A DNA stretch of 64,000 bases, taken from positions 558,001-622,000 of the forward strand of contig NZ_LGYN01000001.1 in NCBI RefSeq assembly GCF_001307105.1. The letters are read 5' to 3'. Under the pieces are notes generated by a model that did no database searches, was not told where the DNA came from, and saw only the letters and a program-made list of their open reading frames with translations. Shown here in pieces: positions 40,725 through 52,595 of the stretch. Position 1 is the first letter of the stretch, and each line of letters opens with the position of its first letter. The stretch is from Bacillus australimaris. Lineage in GTDB: Bacteria > Bacillota > Bacilli > Bacillales > Bacillaceae. The position numbers and the translations under genes are program-made.

Positions 40725-41822
40725 TTATACAATTGTTTGCACGCGCTGCTTGAGTGCGTCTACAACTGCTGTTGTGATATCTTCAGTTGTTTGATACGTT
40801 CCCTCTTTTGCTGCTAAATCCTTTGTCCGTTTGCCAGAGGCAAGAACAGCTTCCACAGCTTCTTCTATTGCAGCCGCTTCGTCTTCTAAGGCAAAGGATG
40901 TTCTAAGCAGGCTTGCTGCTGATAAAATGGTTGCCAGAGGGTTTGCAACGTTTTGCCCCGCAATATCGGGTGCTGAACCATGAATCGGCTCATATAAATG
41001 AAGGCCTGTGCTTGATAAACTAGCAGATGGCAGCATACCGAGTGATCCAGTAATCATAGAAGCCTCATCACTTAAAATGTCGCCGAACATATTCTCTGTC
41101 ACAATGACATCGAATTGAGCAGGCTTATAAATCAGCTGCATGGCGGCATTATCAACGAGCATATGCTCAAATTCAACTTCTGGATACTGAGAAGCAACTT
41201 CTTCTACCGCTTCCCGCCATAGTTTACTAGAAGCAAGGACATTCGCTTTATCCACAGACGTCACTTTTTTCCGTCTCGTTAAGGCCATGTCGAACGCTTC
41301 TTTTAATACGCGGACAATTTCTTCCTTCGTATAAAGGAGCGTATCAACCGCAGCTTCTTTTCCTTCATCATCCGTATAGCGTTCGCTTGGTTCACCAAAA
41401 TAAAGACCGCCTGTTAATTCACGAACGATGACGAAATCAACTCCGTTAATGTGATCCTGTTTTAACGGTGACGCCTCGCTTAAGCTATCGAACACCTTTA
41501 CAGGACGGATGTTTGCAAATAAGTCCAGCTGTTTACGAATGGCAAGCAAGCCTTTTTCCGGGCGAAGCTCTGGCGGGTTTTGATCCCACTTTGGTCCGCC
41601 GACTGCTCCTAATAAAATCGCATCAGCGCTTTTGCATACATCTACTGTTTCCTTTGGGAGCGGGTTGTTCTTTTCATCTATGGCTATACCGCCAATGAGC
41701 GCAGTTTCGAATTCGAATTCGTGCCTAAATTGAGCCGCTGTCTCTTGAAGGACAGAGACTGCTGATGTCACGACTTCCGGTCCGATTCCATCGCCGGGCA
41801 AAAGTGCAATTTTCTTTTTCAT
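40725..41822 (-). CDS. leuB: 3-isopropylmalate dehydrogenase
   Basis: 365 residues. LLPGDGIGPEV, FVIVRELTGGLYFGEPSER and the NAD-binding EPIHGSAPDIAGQNVANP are present. It makes 2-oxoisocaproate by oxidative decarboxylation. It lies between leuA and leuC. Confidence 0.98.
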   Translation of the reverse strand: MKKKIALLPGDGIGPEVVTSAVSVLQETAAQFRHEFEFETALIGGIAIDEKNNPLPKETVDVCKSADAILLGAVGGPKWDQNPPELRPEKGLLAIRKQLDLFANIRPVKVFDSLSEASPLKQDHINGVDFVIVRELTGGLYFGEPSERYTDDEGKEAAVDTLLYTKEEIVRVLKEAFDMALTRRKKVTSVDKANVLASSKLWREAVEEVASQYPEVEFEHMLVDNAAMQLIYKPAQFDVIVTENMFGDILSDEASMITGSLGMLPSASLSSTGLHLYEPIHGSAPDIAGQNVANPLATILSAASLLRTSFALEDEAAAIEEAVEAVLASGKRTKDLAAKEGTYQTTEDITTAVVDALKQRVQTIV

Positions 41823-41840
41823 GAGAACCTTCCTCCTTTC

Positions 41841-44427
<2,587 letters not shown>

Positions 44428-44946
44428 TTAGACAATTGAAATTGTTTTATTTGTTTGCGGCTTTTGCTGATTATCTCTTGCAAAGGCCGTGGTGCCAGTT
44501 CTGGCGACTTCTTTAATGCCGTATGGCTTAAGCAATTCAATGAGTGCTTCAATTTTTGAAGACTCACCTGTCACCTGAATGACGACACTCTCTCTGCTCA
44601 CATCTACAATAGAAGCTCTAAACGGTTCAATGACCCCTGTGATCTCCATTCTAGATGCTGGTGCAGATACGACTTTTATCAAAGCCAGCTCTCGCTGAAC
44701 GATTGATTGGTTTGTAATGTCTGTTACTTTCAGAACATCGATTTGTTTGTTCAGCTGTTTTGTCAGCTGTTCAATGTCTTTTTCTTGGTCTACATGGACG
44801 ACGAACGTGATGCGTGATACATCTTGAATCTCAGAATGGCCGACCGTAATGCTTTCAATGTTGTAGTGTCTTTTCGTAAATAGGCCTGTGATTCTGTTCA
44901 GTACGCCTGATCGATTTAATACAGTCAACACAATAATTCTTTTCAA
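44428..44946 (-). CDS. ilvH: Acetolactate synthase regulatory subunit
   Basis: 172 residues. An N-terminal ACT domain ([21 protein letters not shown]) binds valine for feedback, and a C-terminal ferredoxin-like domain follows. It overlaps ilvB by 4 bases. It is also named ilvN in some annotations. Confidence 0.95.
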   Translation of the reverse strand: MKRIIVLTVLNRSGVLNRITGLFTKRHYNIESITVGHSEIQDVSRITFVVHVDQEKDIEQLTKQLNKQIDVLKVTDITNQSIVQRELALIKVVSAPASRMEITGVIEPFRASIVDVSRESVVIQVTGESSKIEALIELLKPYGIKEVARTGTTAFARDNQQKPQTNKTISIV

Positions 44947-46667
44947 GGTTTCACCCCCACCATCTCATGAAGTCCTTTCCCTGGTGCTACCATCGGGAAT
45001 ACTTTTTCATCTCTCGCTACATTGACATCGATGAAAACAGGTTCTCTAGAGGTTAAGGCTTCTTCAAGCTTTTCTTTCGCCTCTTCGTCTGATGAGATTC
45101 TGATTCCTTTAATGCCATAAGCTTCAGATAATTTGACGAAGTCTGGCTGCTCTGAAAATTTAGAATGTGAGTAGCGTTCTTCGTAGAAAATTTCTTGCCA
45201 TTGTCTTACCATTCCAAGGCTGTGATTATTCAGAACAATCACTTTGACTGGAAGGTTCAGCTCACGGATAACGGCAAGTTCTTGCAGGGTCATTTGGAAA
45301 CCTCCGTCTCCTAAAACCGCTACAACGGTCGCCTCTTGATCAGCTAACTGAGCGCCGATGGCTGCTGGTAATCCAAAGCCCATTGTGCCAAGGCCTCCAG
45401 ATGTGACCCACTTATCTGCATTATCAAATGGATAGAACTGTGCTGCCCACATTTGATGCTGTCCGACATCTGTTGCTACAATGGCTTTACCTTTTGTGAA
45501 TTGATGAATGTATTCAATCAGCTTTTGAGGCTTAAAGCCTTCAGCTTCGTTTTCAACGTACCAGAGTGGATATTCTTCCTTCCACTGATTTAATTGGTTT
45601 TTCCATTCGTCTGATTCCCCTTGTTTCCCGTCTTGCTTGATCAGCTCTTCAAGAACGAGCTTGCTGTCTCCAACAACTGGGATATGGGTATGAATGTTCT
45701 TGCCGATTTCCGCTGGGTCGATATCAATATGAGCCACCTTCGCATGTTTGGCAAAATGATTGAGGTTGCCTGTCACCCTATCATCAAATCTCGCTCCGAT
45801 TGAAATGAGCAGATCACATTGATGAAGAGCCATGTTCGCTGCATATGTGCCATGCATACCAGCCATCCCTAGGAAAAGAGGATGCTTTGCTGGGAATCCG
45901 CCAAGTCCAAGCAGTGTATGAGCGACTGGGATTTGCTGCTGCTCTACATACTGTCTTAATTCTTCAGATGCTTTGCCATGAAGAACGCCAGCTCCTGCTA
46001 GAATGACTGGTTTCTTCGCTCTGCTGACAGCTTCTACCAATTTGCGAATTTGCAAATAATTCGGCTCTACTTTTGGCTGATAACCAGGTAAATCAATCGG
46101 CTGATCATATTCAAATGTTCCTTCAATGCTTGCAACATCTTTTGGGATATCAATTAAGACTGGACCAGGTCTGCCTGTTGTCGCGATATGAAATGCCTCT
46201 TTAATGACACCTGGTAATTCCTCTGGATTTCTTACTTGGTAGCTGTGCTTTGTAATTGGCATTGTGATGCCGAGTACGTCTGCTTCTTGGAAAGCATCTG
46301 ACCCAATGACTGAGGTTGCCACCTGCCCTGTGAATACAACAAGTGGAAGTGAATCAATCATGGCATCTGCAATTCCTGTGACAAGGTTTGTCGCTCCAGG
46401 TCCTGAGGTTGCAATGACAACACCTGGTTTCCCAGATACTCTTGCGTAGCCTTCTGCTGCGTGAATCGCTCCCTGCTCATGTCTTGGCAGGACGTGAAAT
46501 AAACCAGAATCGTAAATTTTATCGTAGATCGGCAAAACCGCTCCGCCTGGATACCCGAAAATGACTTCTACTTTTTCTCTTTTGAGTGCTTCAATTAACA
46601 TGAGTGCACCGTTCATCGTTTGTGGTGCTTTTGATTTTTCCGTCTCCATTTGTACATTTGTCCCCAT
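44943..46667 (-). CDS. ilvB: Acetolactate synthase catalytic subunit
   Basis: 574 residues from the ATG at 46667, 7 bases after GAGGAGG; an in-frame start 11 codons upstream precedes that site. The TPP enzyme has [14 protein letters not shown] with the catalytic glutamate near [14 protein letters not shown] and the TPP/Mg motif GDGGFQMT...[12 protein letters not shown]. It makes acetolactate for valine/leucine. Its expression depends on the T-box upstream. Confidence 0.97.
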   Translation of the reverse strand: MGTNVQMETEKSKAPQTMNGALMLIEALKREKVEVIFGYPGGAVLPIYDKIYDSGLFHVLPRHEQGAIHAAEGYARVSGKPGVVIATSGPGATNLVTGIADAMIDSLPLVVFTGQVATSVIGSDAFQEADVLGITMPITKHSYQVRNPEELPGVIKEAFHIATTGRPGPVLIDIPKDVASIEGTFEYDQPIDLPGYQPKVEPNYLQIRKLVEAVSRAKKPVILAGAGVLHGKASEELRQYVEQQQIPVAHTLLGLGGFPAKHPLFLGMAGMHGTYAANMALHQCDLLISIGARFDDRVTGNLNHFAKHAKVAHIDIDPAEIGKNIHTHIPVVGDSKLVLEELIKQDGKQGESDEWKNQLNQWKEEYPLWYVENEAEGFKPQKLIEYIHQFTKGKAIVATDVGQHQMWAAQFYPFDNADKWVTSGGLGTMGFGLPAAIGAQLADQEATVVAVLGDGGFQMTLQELAVIRELNLPVKVIVLNNHSLGMVRQWQEIFYEERYSHSKFSEQPDFVKLSEAYGIKGIRISSDEEAKEKLEEALTSREPVFIDVNVARDEKVFPMVAPGKGLHEMVGVKP

Positions 46668-46744
46668 TTGATTTCCTCCTCTTTGTCTTGCTTCAGTCAA
46701 GTCCTTTCACCCTTTTCCATTCAAGATAGAGATATGAGACCATA

Positions 46745-47035
46745 TAAAAAAGCCTTCTCACCCCACAATGACACTACTTTTCATTAGGTCAAAGGGGCGA
46801 AAAAGCTTTGTTTTTTCGCGGTACCACCCTTGTTCACGGCAACTCCTGCTGCCGTCTCATGGACATCTTTCGTCCATTTTGGTAACGAGTGAAGCAATGT
46901 CACTCGGCCTGCCCTACTATCATTTCAGGCAGACACTCAGAGGTGAGTTCACTTTAGAAAGTAACACCGGTTTCCAGCTAGCACCGGCTCTCTGTAGATA
47001 CTGACTCTAAAGCTACTAGTCCTCTTCAACGTTTA
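46745..47035 (-). ncRNA. Leucine T-box leader inside ilvE-ilvB
   Basis: On the minus strand the T-box core AGGGTGGTACCGCG (about 46817-46830) is followed by a terminator with AAGCTTTTTCGCCCC / GGGGTGAGAAGGCTT arms (46748-46812). CTC at 46945-46947 lies in the specifier position of stem I and reads leucine. It starts only about 12 bases after the ilvE stop, so it is internal to the ilvE-leuD unit. The span 46668-47046 holds nothing else. Confidence 0.92.
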
Positions 47036-47046
47036 TCGATATCTAT

Positions 47047-47961
47047 TTAGCTTGCATGAATGTTTTCATCTGTAAAAACGACTTTCTCTCCTTCTTCAAC
47101 TACTCGCTTGCGGAATTGTTCAAGAAGTTTGTTTGTGTGGAAACCAGGCTTCCCTTCACCGATTGTACGGCCATCAACTTTGACAACGGCGATGACTTCG
47201 GCTGCGGTTCCTGTTAGAAAAACTTCTTCTGCAGTATACACATCATGTCTTGTGAATGGTTCTTCTTTCACTTCGTAGCCTAAGTCTTCTGCAATCTCCA
47301 TGATGGCATTTCTTGTAATGCCTTCAAGAGCGCCGATATAACCAGGCGGCGTATAAAGCTTGCCTTTTTTATAAATAAACACGTTGTCTGCAGAACCTTC
47401 TGCCACGTACCCTTGATCGTTCAGCATTAGCGCTTCACTCACACCGGCCATATGGGCTTCGATTCGGACAAGAATGTTATTCAAATAGTTTAATGATTTT
47501 ACTTTTGGGCTAAGGACATCTGGACGATTTCGTCTTGTTGGGACCGTCACAATATCAATACCCGTTTCATATAGGTGCTTTGGAAAAATGGCCAGCGGTT
47601 CTACAATGATCACTGTGTTGGCTCTCCCGCAGTTGTTTGGATCTAAACCAAGATCACCCGCTCCTCTTGAGACGACAAGGCGGATATAGGCATCCTTTAG
47701 GCCGTTCCTTTCAACTGTATGAATCATCTTCTCCGTGAGTTCCTCAAGTGAATATGGAATGTTCAGCATGATAGATCTGGCGGAATCATATAGGCGGTCT
47801 AAATGTTCTTTCATTCGAAAGATATTTCCGTTATATACGCGAATTCCTTCGAACACACCGTCGCCATATAAGAAGCCATGATCGTAAACTGAAATTTTCG
47901 CATCCTCTTTTTTTACGAGTTCATCGTTTAAAAAGATCCACTGTTCCTTTTGGTCTTCCAT
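47047..47961 (-). CDS. ilvE: Branched-chain amino-acid aminotransferase IlvE
   Basis: 304 residues, fold-type IV PLP enzyme. YDHGFLYGDGVFEGIRVYNG is the N-terminal signature, the PLP lysine lies in SPKVKSLNYLNN, and EVFLTGTAAEV is a phosphate-binding loop. It performs the last transamination to Val, Leu and Ile. No terminator follows it, so it is probably cotranscribed into the T-box of ilvB. B. subtilis keeps its transaminases (ybgE, ywaA) elsewhere. Confidence 0.93.
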   Translation of the reverse strand: MEDQKEQWIFLNDELVKKEDAKISVYDHGFLYGDGVFEGIRVYNGNIFRMKEHLDRLYDSARSIMLNIPYSLEELTEKMIHTVERNGLKDAYIRLVVSRGAGDLGLDPNNCGRANTVIIVEPLAIFPKHLYETGIDIVTVPTRRNRPDVLSPKVKSLNYLNNILVRIEAHMAGVSEALMLNDQGYVAEGSADNVFIYKKGKLYTPPGYIGALEGITRNAIMEIAEDLGYEVKEEPFTRHDVYTAEEVFLTGTAAEVIAVVKVDGRTIGEGKPGFHTNKLLEQFRKRVVEEGEKVVFTDENIHAS

Positions 47962-48000
47962 TTTCAGTGAGCACCCTCTCTTTCAAACAAAAAGTAGTTG

Positions 48001-48015
48001 AATTTTCAGACACTT
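48001..48015 (-). promoter_or_regulatory. CodY-like box in the ilvE leader
   Basis: AATTTTCAGACACTT matches AATTTTCWGAAAATT at 13 of 15 bases. It lies about 50 bases past the predicted start of transcription, where CodY could act as a roadblock. The adjacent AGACACTT / AAGTGTCT hairpin (48008-48030) overlaps it. Confidence 0.6.
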
Positions 48016-48070
48016 TATATTGAAGTGTCTCACGCTTGCACTGCGTGTTTGTTTAGCTTTTGTTGAACCC

Positions 48071-48099
48071 ATCTTACGCCGCTTTCCATACAGTGTCAA
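48071..48099 (-). promoter_or_regulatory. Sigma-A promoter of ilvE-ilvBHC-leuABCD
   Basis: On the minus strand TTGACA (48094-48099), a 17-base spacer and TAAGAT (48071-48076). The start would be near 48063, giving about 100 bases of leader before ilvE. Confidence 0.8.
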
Positions 48100-48145
48100 C
48101 AGCATTTTTAAAATTATTAGACAATTTAGACTAATCAAAATTAAA

Positions 48146-48159
48146 TGTATACGCTTACA
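48146..48159 (-). promoter_or_regulatory. cre (CcpA) site upstream of the ilv promoter
   Basis: TGTATACGCTTACA matches the cre consensus TGWAANCGNTNWCA at 13 of 14 bases. It is centred about 90 bases before the predicted ilvE start point, like the activating cre of the B. subtilis ilv-leu promoter. Confidence 0.7.
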
Positions 48160-48255
48160 CCTTTGCTAGACAAGGAATGAAAAAACTTAAAATTTTTTGT
48201 ATTTTTTCTTCAATTGATTTACTTTACATGAACGGTTTTCTTTTGAGAAAACTTT

Positions 48256-48272
48256 TGTGATATTTTTTCACA
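48256..48272 (-). promoter_or_regulatory. TnrA/GlnR box upstream of the ilv promoter
   Basis: TGTGATATTTTTTCACA matches TGTNANAWWWTMTNACA at 16 of 17. It is centred about 200 bases before the predicted ilvE start, the same place as the TnrA site of B. subtilis ilv-leu. The 47962-48397 gap thus holds ilv control sequences and the pgl promoter. Confidence 0.7.
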
Positions 48273-48332
48273 TGGTTTTTGATAGATAATGTGAGGTTTC
48301 GATGATTTTGTTTTTTCCTTTGGCGTGCCTTT

Positions 48333-48364
48333 CTAAAGCGTTTTCCTATGAATTTATGATAGAA
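48333..48364 (+). promoter_or_regulatory. pgl promoter -10 with a cre-like site
   Basis: TGATAGAAT (extended -10 ending at 48364) lies about 35 bases before pgl. CTAAAGCGTTTTCC (48333-48346) matches cre at 11 of 14 and falls over the -35, so CcpA repression is possible but weakly supported. Confidence 0.4.
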
Positions 48365-48397
48365 TGAGAGCATCTAATAGAAGGAGGGCAATAATAC

Positions 48398-49441
48398 ATG
48401 GCTAACATCAGAGGTTATATCGGAACGTATACAAAGGGAGATAGTCAAGGCGTCTATACGTTTACATTAAATACAGACAAACAGCAGATTGAGAAAGTAG
48501 AAGTCGCTGCTGAACTCGAAAATCCTACATATTTAACCGTGTCAGAGGATCAAAAGTTTGTTTATGCTGTTGTGAAAAAAGATTCACAGGGCGGTCTTGC
48601 TGCTTATCAAATTGATTCAACAACGGGCAAACTTCACTTCATCAACCAAGAGCTTGCCGATGGAGCTTCTCCTTGTCACGTCAGCGTGGACAGTCAAACA
48701 AAAACGGCGTATACAGCGAACTATCATAAAGGAACAGCAGAGATGTATGAAATCGATGCTGAAAATGGCTCAGTGATCCGCACGCTGTCACAGGCGCAGC
48801 ATGAAGGAACTGGCCCTAACGAAGAACGTCAGGAAAAACCGCACACTCACTTTATGGGTCTCACACCTGATGAACAATTTGCAGTAGCTGTTGACCTTGG
48901 AACAGATGGAATTTATACGTATAAGAAAGAAGACGGCAAACTCGAGCTTGCTCATACATTTGAAACAAAACCAGGCAGCGGACCTCGTCATATCACATTC
49001 CATCCAACGAAATCTGTGGCATATGTGATGACAGAGCTAAGCTCAGAAGTGATTGTACTTCGTTACTTTGAAGATGGTCATTTTGAAGAGATCCAAACAA
49101 TTACGACCATTCCAAACGATTTTACAGAGAACAATCAAGGCAGCGCCATTCATGTCTCTTCAGACGGCCAATTTGTTTATGCAGGAAATCGTGGGCATGA
49201 CAGCATTGCGATTTTTAAAACAGACGCTGACGGCAAACTAAGCCTTGTCGAGATTGCTTCTTCTGAAGGAAATTGGCCTAGAGATTTTGTGCTTGATCCA
49301 ACAGAAGAATTTCTCGTCGGTTCAAACCAAGAATCTAGCAATCTTGTGCTATACAAACGCGACAAAGAAACAGGGCGACTCACTGTCTTACAATCAGACA
49401 TCCCCGTCCCACATCCAGTTTGCGTGAAATTTTTAGGATAA
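48398..49441 (+). CDS. pgl: 6-phosphogluconolactonase, beta-propeller type
   Basis: 347 residues, the lactonase (YkgB-type) seven-bladed propeller family. GYIGTYTKGDSQGVYTF, SPCHVSVD, GTGPNEERQEKPHTHF, GSGPRHITFHP and the repeated bladed pattern are present. It hydrolyses 6-phosphogluconolactone in the pentose phosphate pathway. GAAGGAGGG precedes the ATG. Confidence 0.92.
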   Translation: MANIRGYIGTYTKGDSQGVYTFTLNTDKQQIEKVEVAAELENPTYLTVSEDQKFVYAVVKKDSQGGLAAYQIDSTTGKLHFINQELADGASPCHVSVDSQTKTAYTANYHKGTAEMYEIDAENGSVIRTLSQAQHEGTGPNEERQEKPHTHFMGLTPDEQFAVAVDLGTDGIYTYKKEDGKLELAHTFETKPGSGPRHITFHPTKSVAYVMTELSSEVIVLRYFEDGHFEEIQTITTIPNDFTENNQGSAIHVSSDGQFVYAGNRGHDSIAIFKTDADGKLSLVEIASSEGNWPRDFVLDPTEEFLVGSNQESSNLVLYKRDKETGRLTVLQSDIPVPHPVCVKFLG

Positions 49442-49444
49442 TGA

Positions 49445-49474
49445 AAAAAAGCCTCCAACTGTGGAGGCTTTTCT
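49445..49474. terminator. Bidirectional terminator between pgl and the DUF1232 gene
   Basis: AAAAGCCTCCA / TGGAGGCTTTT, 11-bp perfect stem with a 4-base loop, right after the pgl stop. Confidence 0.9.
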
Positions 49475-49894
49475 TTATGCAGACGGCATACCGCCATCCT
49501 CAAGCTTTTGATCAATGAAAGTTGTATCGGTTTTTTCACCGAACCATTTTGACAGCCTGTCTTGTGCTTTCCCTTTCACATCAGCATCAATATACATTGC
49601 TACTTGAAAGAGAGCAAATGTGATGGCTCCTAAATCATCTGTGTAGCCGGCACCAATCAATGTATCGGGAATGAGGTCAATTGGAAGGATAAAGTATCCG
49701 AGTGCTCCAATAATCAGGGTCTTCGCTTTAACCGGCACTTCGGGTTTTTGTAATGTATAGTAAAGTAATAGCACAGCATAAACAAGAGAGACACCAGCTT
49801 TTTGCGCCGTCTTTTTCAGCTTATTCCAAAAGGCATGATCATTAAAATACTTTTTCGAACGCTTTAATAGTTCTTTTTTCTCAGAACGATTCAT
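49475..49894 (-). CDS. DUF1232 (YkvA-like) membrane protein
   Basis: 139 residues from the second ATG (49894), 7 bases after GGAGG. The core LPIDLIPDTLIGAGYTDDLGAI is the DUF1232 signature. Hydrophobic stretches flank it (VSLVYAVLLLYYTL, LIIGALGYFILPIDLI). Function unknown in the family. It has its own promoter. Confidence 0.85.
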   Translation of the reverse strand: MNRSEKKELLKRSKKYFNDHAFWNKLKKTAQKAGVSLVYAVLLLYYTLQKPEVPVKAKTLIIGALGYFILPIDLIPDTLIGAGYTDDLGAITFALFQVAMYIDADVKGKAQDRLSKWFGEKTDTTFIDQKLEDGGMPSA

Positions 49895-49932
49895 CATATC
49901 GCCTCCATCTTCAGCATAGCCCTTTCCCCTTA

Positions 49933-49961
49933 GTTATACAAGATATCCGCCCATTCGACAA
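49933..49961 (-). promoter_or_regulatory. Sigma-A promoter of the DUF1232 gene
   Basis: On the minus strand TTGTCG, a 17-base spacer and TATAAC, about 40 bases before the start. Confidence 0.6.
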
Positions 49962-49987
49962 ACAAAAAGCAGCAGAAAGCCGCTGCA
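49962..49987 (-). terminator. Terminator of the dlt operon
   Basis: On the minus strand GCAGC-GGCTTTCT-GCTGC is followed by TTTTTG, just past the dltD stop. Confidence 0.75.
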
Positions 49988-49989
49988 TT

Positions 49990-51156
49990 CTACTGCTCTT
50001 TGTAAAATTTTTCGATCGCCTTATCGATGTACACCCATCCTTTATAAGACACATGAATTGTATCTTTAAAGAAATAAGGATCATACTCATGCTTAGTCAA
50101 ATCTGCGACTTGATACCCATTATCTCGAATTTGACGATTGATTTTTTCATAATACCCTGTACGTCCCTCTTTTGGGAAACCAGTGTAATCATACCATTTT
50201 CCATTGACAGGAATCGTCACAAACAAAGGCTTCGCCCCAGCCTGCTTTAAAATATCCAGCATGATTTGAAAATCTTTGTATTCTGGTGATTCCGCATAAG
50301 AATTTCCTTCACGGGAATCCTTCATCTTCTTCATGATCGGTTTCAGTTTGCGGTCAAACAGTTTTTGATTAATATGAAACGGGTTGTCCCCAGCTCTTTT
50401 CGCACCAAAAACGCTCGCTTCTTTTTCAAGATCAGCCCATGTTTTCCCTTTGACCGAAGGAGATGGATGAAGCTTACGCTCATGCCCCGATCCAATCGTA
50501 TAGTACATGTCTTTCTTTTGAAGCATGCCATAATACATTTTCGCAATAGGAGAAATCGCGCCATAAGCGAACTTGTTTCCTGATAGCTCTGCTTTAAAAA
50601 GCTCTGTGATGACCATGTCGTTCTTGACTGCTTTAAACGTCATAATTCTCTTGATCAGTTCTTTTTTCACAGCAGGATCAATTTCTTTATTATACGCGAG
50701 ATTAAGCGCTTGAAGAGCTGAATAGTTAGGTGCAAAGTGATTCTCGTCAGATCCCCATTTCACAAACCACTGAGGAGACACGATAAACACAAGCTTCTTC
50801 CCTTTTAGCTCATCCATATGCGCTGCGAAATTCATCGCATGAATTAATGATTGCGATCCACCTTTTCCAATAAGATAAGGTGTAAACCCTTGAGGATTCT
50901 CATGAAAGAAATTCGAAGGGTGATATGGATCAAAACGTGATAGTTCAGAAGATCCATAGATCGGCAAATAAGTTGGATCTTTTAGCATTTCATCTTGTAA
51001 ATAAAGCCCTTGAAACATCCCTGGATCTAATTCTGTGGCTGACTTTTGTAATTTGTCTTTTGGGATCAGATGTGAGAGCCATGCATTTGGTACAAGAAGA
51101 ACACCAATGAATAGAACAGCCGCTAAAATAAGCGGCCCAAAAAAACGCTTTTTCAT
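49990..51156 (-). CDS. dltD: D-alanyl-lipoteichoic acid biosynthesis protein DltD
   Basis: 388 residues. An N-terminal membrane anchor (FFGPLILAAVLFIGVLLV) precedes an SGNH-hydrolase-like domain with the serine in YGSSELSRFDPYHPS and the Asp/His of DTIHVSYKGW. It takes part in moving D-alanine onto teichoic acids outside the cell. Its start touches the dltC stop. Confidence 0.96.
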   Translation of the reverse strand: MKKRFFGPLILAAVLFIGVLLVPNAWLSHLIPKDKLQKSATELDPGMFQGLYLQDEMLKDPTYLPIYGSSELSRFDPYHPSNFFHENPQGFTPYLIGKGGSQSLIHAMNFAAHMDELKGKKLVFIVSPQWFVKWGSDENHFAPNYSALQALNLAYNKEIDPAVKKELIKRIMTFKAVKNDMVITELFKAELSGNKFAYGAISPIAKMYYGMLQKKDMYYTIGSGHERKLHPSPSVKGKTWADLEKEASVFGAKRAGDNPFHINQKLFDRKLKPIMKKMKDSREGNSYAESPEYKDFQIMLDILKQAGAKPLFVTIPVNGKWYDYTGFPKEGRTGYYEKINRQIRDNGYQVADLTKHEYDPYFFKDTIHVSYKGWVYIDKAIEKFYKEQ

Positions 51157-51392
51157 TACTTCATCTCTGCCAGCTGCTCAGCAATGTGGTTAGGCGTATC
51201 CCACACATCACGATCGAATTCTGTAATCGGAACAGTGATGCCAAGCTGACTTTCAATTGCCATAAGCAGTTCTACTGTACCAAATGAATCAAGAAGACCT
51301 TCTTCAAAAATTGCAATCTCTGGGTTTTCTTTTACAACGTCGTCCTGACAAACTTCTGCAATAATACCGTATACTTGATTTTTAAATTCCAT
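51156..51392 (-). CDS. dltC: D-alanyl carrier protein DltC
   Basis: 78 residues, acyl-carrier fold. The phosphopantetheine serine is in GLLDSFGTVELL. It carries D-alanine activated by DltA to DltB. Confidence 0.98.
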   Translation of the reverse strand: MEFKNQVYGIIAEVCQDDVVKENPEIAIFEEGLLDSFGTVELLMAIESQLGITVPITEFDRDVWDTPNHIAEQLAEMK

Positions 51393-51413
51393 AATTTTCT
51401 ACTCCCTTAATGA

Positions 51414-52595
51414 TTAATGAAATGGTTTTCCTGAAAAAATATAAAATCCGAAACAAATCACATGGAATGTAATAATGATCGACACAACCATTGTGACCTT
51501 ATTGTCTGGCCACCACTTGTGCTTTTTATTCCATTTCTCAAATAAATTGTAACCGGACATGATAACTGCATGGTATAGTCCGTAAATAATATATTGAAGT
51601 GCAAGTCCGTGCCAAGCACCCATCAAAAGGAAAAGGACAAAGTATCCAATATTTGATACGGCCATACGGTTTTTGATCCACTTTTTCTTTGTCATAAAGA
51701 ACACAAATCTCATAAACACGTAGTCTCTAAACCAGAAGGACAGCGACATGTGCCAGCGATTCCAGAAGTCTTTAATGTTCCGGCTGATAAACGGTTTGTT
51801 AAAGTTTTCTGGTGATTTAATGCCCATGATATAACTCACACCGACAGCAAATGCTGTATAACCAGCAAAGTCAAAGAACAAATACATACTGTACGCATAC
51901 ATATATGTTAATTGCTGAACAAAGTGACTGCTGCTAATGTGATGAATATGCATTAGAATATACGTGTGAATCAAATATCCAATAATGAACTTATATAAGA
52001 AGCCGATGAAAATTTTATGAATACCGGCATATAGAAGGTCACTGTAAGCTTCCTTTTCAGGCGGTGTATCCATATCCTTTTCAAACCGGCGGTAACGATC
52101 AATCGGACCTGATGAAATCGTTGGGAAAAAGACAATGAAATAGACCAAACGATGAATCGGAATTTTCTTCTTAATCAAGCCGTCTCTTGTCTCAATAATT
52201 AACTGAACACCTTTAAATGTTAAGTACGAGATCCCTAAAAAGCTCAGCCAGTTTATTGGCGCCGGCTGGTGCGGCTGATGAGTTAAAAAGAACGGTAATA
52301 CCTTTGACAGCACAAGCGGTAAAATAGATGCCACCACTGCTGCATAGAAAACGGATGCCTGATTCGCCTTTAACCGGTACGCAATATATAGGCGGATGAT
52401 AAACACTTGCCACACAGTGAACAAGAAAAGCAGCAGTGCGCCATGTGCATCCTTTGAGAAAATAAGCGCGAGTGCCACAACCGTTGCAAACATGTTGTAG
52501 CCCTGCATTCTTTTGCCGCGAAGACCAAGAATGATCGTCGGTAAAAGAAGAATACCAATTAGAATGAAGAAAAAGAATGAACTAAACGGAATCAT
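51414..52595 (-). CDS. dltB: D-alanyl transfer protein DltB (MBOAT)
   Basis: 393 residues with many membrane helices. The MBOAT signature includes [20 protein letters not shown] and the catalytic His in MGAWHGLAL. It transfers D-alanine across the membrane. It overlaps dltA by 4 bases. Confidence 0.97.
   Translation of the reverse strand: MIPFSSFFFFILIGILLLPTIILGLRGKRMQGYNMFATVVALALIFSKDAHGALLLFLFTVWQVFIIRLYIAYRLKANQASVFYAAVVASILPLVLSKVLPFFLTHQPHQPAPINWLSFLGISYLTFKGVQLIIETRDGLIKKKIPIHRLVYFIVFFPTISSGPIDRYRRFEKDMDTPPEKEAYSDLLYAGIHKIFIGFLYKFIIGYLIHTYILMHIHHISSSHFVQQLTYMYAYSMYLFFDFAGYTAFAVGVSYIMGIKSPENFNKPFISRNIKDFWNRWHMSLSFWFRDYVFMRFVFFMTKKKWIKNRMAVSNIGYFVLFLLMGAWHGLALQYIIYGLYHAVIMSGYNLFEKWNKKHKWWPDNKVTMVVSIIITFHVICFGFYIFSGKPFH

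Noticed and set aside
48016-48140. A second CodY box near the ilv promoter
   Set aside because: The best candidates had four or more mismatches to AATTTTCWGAAAATT.
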